From positions 1 through 6,265 of the forward strand of contig JAUNXM010000118.1 in NCBI GenBank assembly GCA_030539815.1: a stretch of 6,265 nucleotides of DNA, in the 5' to 3' direction. This stretch comes from Methanobacterium sp. Its GTDB lineage: Archaea > Methanobacteriota > Methanobacteria > Methanobacteriales > Methanobacteriaceae. Shown here piece after piece: positions 4,038-6,265 of the stretch (position 1 is the first letter of the stretch; the number at the start of each line of letters is the position of its first letter). Both the position numbers and the translations under genes were made by a program. The notes under the pieces are model-generated. The model ran no database searches, was not told where the DNA came from, and was given only the letters and a program-made list of their open reading frames with translations.

Positions 4038-6161
4038 TTAAACCCGATCTATGTATTCTAACTCTTTAAATCGTATTTTAAATGACGTACTCTGGCTCCT
4101 ATCAAGGATTATTTCACCTTCAAGCTGTTCCACTAGGTTGTTCACCAGTTGCAAGCCTAAAGTTGTGGTGTTTTTAAAGTCCAGTTCTTCTGGGAATCCA
4201 ACGCCATCATCGCTGATTATTAATTCATTCCATTTGTCTCTGGCTTTTAATGAAATAGATAAATTACCCTTCCTAGACTCGGGAAATGCGTATTTTAAAC
4301 TGTTAGAGACAATTTCGTTTATTAAAAGTCCACAGGGGATTGCTGTTTCAACGTTTAAATTCAAATCATCGATTTCTAATGTAACGGTGACTTGATCATC
4401 AAATATTGAGTAAGAATAAAAGAGATCTACAACTAATTTCCCTATATATTCAGAAATGTTAATGTGTGTTAAATCGGGGGACTGGTAAAGTCTTTCATGT
4501 ACCATGGCCATTGATTTGATCCTATTCTGACTTTCTTTTAAGACATTATTTGTATTCTCATCATCCACAAAGCTTTTTTGGAGATTTAACAAGCTGGCTA
4601 TGATCTGCATGTTATTCTTCACCCGGTGGTGTATCTCCCTGATAAGGATCTTTTTCTCGTTTAAGGCATCACTTAAGCTGTTTTGCGCTTCACGATACTC
4701 AGTAACGTCTATATCAACTTCAAGAACAAGTGGTGAACCATCATAGTCAGTGTAAGGGTAATCGTGGACCTCTATTGCCGTGCCGTCGGGAGCTGATACT
4801 TCCCAGTGATGGGGTTGTCCTGTTTCCAGAACAGTGAAAACTTCGCAAAAGTCACAAGGTTCTTCCAACCCAAAACAATACTCGTAACATGGTCTACCGT
4901 GTGACTCACCAAATTTAGCCTTGAAACTCTGGTTAGCATAAATTATGTTATAATCCGGGTCTAAAATACACACCATCACCGGCATGGTTTCCAAGACATC
5001 AAAAAATCGCTTACGTTCCTTTTCCAAGGCAATTTCCACCTTTTTTTGTCTGGTAATTTCTTCAATGGACGATATAAACATTTTTTGATTATTTGTCTCA
5101 AACTGTTGGACTTCGCTACGTATTACATGTTTTTTCCCAGATTTAGTGGTTATAAAAGATTCTTTACCTTTAATTGTATTTGTACTGGCTTCAGATAGTA
5201 TTTCTTTAATTTTCGGTGAATCAACAATATTTAATTCACCAGCAGTGTGGCCCAGTAATTCATCCCTTTCAAAACCAGTTAAATGACAAAAACTGTCATT
5301 TACATCAATATAACGACCTTTATCATCAGTAATGTTCATTGCCACAACGTTACTATGGAAAGCTTTGGAAAATTTTTCTTCAGTATCTTTAAATTTTTGT
5401 TCTGATTTTTTCCGATCATCAATGTCACGAACCGAGCCAACCATAAATGTGCAGTTGTCCTCATGCACTATTGAACCGTAATCGTTTACCCATTTATAAT
5501 TCCCACCTTTTTGTTTGAAACGATATTCGTTGTTATAGGTCTGTATTTTTCCAGAAAAGGCATCATTATAAAATGTGTTAACAGTTTCCCTATCTTCAGG
5601 GTGTATTAGTTCAATTATTTTTGTTTCAGGCATGGAAATAAAATTTTCTGCAGAATAACCCAGAATCTGTTCTATAACTGGGCTTAAATAATCATATTCA
5701 TGCGCATCTAAATTTCGCCTATATGCTGCTTCCAGAGAATTTTCCAGTATATAACGGAATTTTTTCTCACTTTCCTTTAATTTTATTTCGGATTCATTCT
5801 TAAAGAGAGCCAGCTCAATGGCAAATTTAAGTTCTAAAGAGTCATAAGGTTTAATAAGGTAGCCGTAAGGTTCTGTTAATTTAGCATCTTTAACTGTACT
5901 TCTTTCAGAATGAGCTGTTAAATATATGAGTGGTATGTCCAGTTCTTTAATTTTGTAAGCTACTTCTATACCATCATGCTCGTCTTTTAGTATAATGTCC
6001 ATCAAAACTAGATCAGGCATTAATTCAAAGACTTTTTCAACTGCTTCTTCCCCTTCACTGGCCACATAAGGTACTGAATATCCAAAAGACTCGAGGGTCC
6101 TTTTTATATCCATGGCCTCAATTGCATCGTCCTCTACCACAAGGATTTTAACATTAGCCAT
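4038..6161 (-). CDS. Receiver-PAS-PAS-PAS-HisKA_2 sensor histidine kinase (707 residues)
   Basis: A soluble hybrid signalling kinase: no membrane helix is visible, so it should sense a cytoplasmic cue. Residues 1-120 form a complete receiver domain with acidic pair D11/D12, phospho-acceptor D55, T82 and K104. Three PAS domains follow: about 135-252 (IHPEDRETV, then YRFKQKGGNYKWV), 263-375 (YIDVNDSFCHLTGFERDELL) and 383-492. The third holds four cysteines, C425, C429, C436 and C439. The HisKA_2 dimerisation domain starts near 500, with the phospho-acceptor in REIHHRVKNN (H511/H512). The HATPase_c domain has the N box NEIVSNSLKYAF (N615), G1 DDGVGF (651-656) and G2 LGLQLV (668-673), so the kinase looks active. 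There is no output or DNA-binding domain; the signal must pass to a partner elsewhere, while the N-terminal receiver may accept phosphate from another kinase or regulate this one. The ATG at 6161 is set by a clear GGTGATT at 6172-6166. The gene stands alone, 334 bp from CPBP. Confidence 0.95.
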   Translation of the reverse strand: MANVKILVVEDDAIEAMDIKRTLESFGYSVPYVASEGEEAVEKVFELMPDLVLMDIILKDEHDGIEVAYKIKELDIPLIYLTAHSERSTVKDAKLTEPYGYLIKPYDSLELKFAIELALFKNESEIKLKESEKKFRYILENSLEAAYRRNLDAHEYDYLSPVIEQILGYSAENFISMPETKIIELIHPEDRETVNTFYNDAFSGKIQTYNNEYRFKQKGGNYKWVNDYGSIVHEDNCTFMVGSVRDIDDRKKSEQKFKDTEEKFSKAFHSNVVAMNITDDKGRYIDVNDSFCHLTGFERDELLGHTAGELNIVDSPKIKEILSEASTNTIKGKESFITTKSGKKHVIRSEVQQFETNNQKMFISSIEEITRQKKVEIALEKERKRFFDVLETMPVMVCILDPDYNIIYANQSFKAKFGESHGRPCYEYCFGLEEPCDFCEVFTVLETGQPHHWEVSAPDGTAIEVHDYPYTDYDGSPLVLEVDIDVTEYREAQNSLSDALNEKKILIREIHHRVKNNMQIIASLLNLQKSFVDDENTNNVLKESQNRIKSMAMVHERLYQSPDLTHINISEYIGKLVVDLFYSYSIFDDQVTVTLEIDDLNLNVETAIPCGLLINEIVSNSLKYAFPESRKGNLSISLKARDKWNELIISDDGVGFPEELDFKNTTTLGLQLVNNLVEQLEGEIILDRSQSTSFKIRFKELEYIDRV

Positions 6162-6226
6162 AAGTAATCACCAAATTAATATGTCTTTTTTCATATTAGT
6201 ATTTGATGTGAAGAAAATTGTTGGAC

Positions 6227-6265
6227 AAATTTAATATAGATCAGGCAGAAATTCAATATAGATCA
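6227..6265. repeat. 17-bp direct repeat at 22-bp period containing the kinase TATA box
   Basis: AAATTTAATATAGATCA (6227-6243) and AAATTCAATATAGATCA (6249-6265) differ at one base and are 22 bp apart. On the minus strand, the kinase sense, each reads TGATCTATATT followed by an AATTT, so each contains a TATA-like core. The copy nearer the gene would start transcription near 6205 and leave a leader of about 40-45 nt that carries the GGTGATT site. The second copy ends exactly at the window edge, so more copies may follow. It may be a doubled promoter, a pair of binding sites on one DNA face, or the edge of a tandem array. Confidence 0.5.

Noticed and set aside
4051..4395. 114-codon plus-strand ORF
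   Set aside because: It is antisense to the HATPase_c domain of the kinase, whose N, G1 and G2 boxes show the true frame.
1..6265. CRISPR array, tRNA or rRNA genes, transposase or integrase
   Set aside because: No regularly spaced repeat series, cloverleaf, rRNA-like block or recombinase motif was seen; the only tandem repeat is the two-copy element at the right edge.

Overview
The window looks like a stretch of a methanogenic archaeon's chromosome, most likely Methanobacteriaceae (Methanobacterium-like). The grounds are AT-rich intergenic DNA with archaeal TATA boxes, GGTGATT/GGGG-type ribosome binding sites, and a receiver + multi-PAS + HisKA_2 kinase of a kind common in that family. This assignment is inference from style and protein families; no rRNA or other marker gene is present.

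Layout. (1) Positions 1-1488, minus strand: a DHA2-type (14-helix, EmrB/QacA-like) MFS exporter, cut by the left window edge near its last helix. It is visibly GC-richer than everything else here and reads like a bacterial protein. (2) 1489-1818: promoter region with TATA boxes, an imperfect 16-bp dyad and a doubtful 44-codon ORF. (3) 1819-2013, plus strand: an unrecognised 64-residue, very basic, tyrosine-rich protein with a good ribosome binding site. (4) 2189-2583, plus strand: a broken gene of the YdeI/OmpD-associated family. Three single-base indels split one protein across three reading frames, so its longest open piece (2272-2454) is not a gene in its own right. (5) 2584-2920: a long inverted repeat, then a second, smaller gene remnant on the minus strand. 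(6) 2921-3703, minus strand: an intact CPBP-family intramembrane protease with all three signature motifs. (7) 3704-4037: AT-rich spacer with a duplicated composite motif. (8) 4038-6161, minus strand: an intact 707-residue receiver-PAS-PAS-PAS-HisKA_2-HATPase_c kinase whose third PAS domain carries four cysteines. (9) 6162-6265: its promoter, with a 17-bp element repeated at a 22-bp period up to the window edge.

The genes do not form an operon; each has its own upstream spacer. A loose common theme is membrane or envelope and antimicrobial stress (drug exporter, CPBP protease, YdeI relative, cationic small protein), but the evidence for a working system is weak. Two decayed genes within 700 bp suggest an accessory, eroding region between a possibly imported exporter and a host-type sensor kinase. 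I found no tRNA, rRNA, CRISPR array, transposase or integrase.
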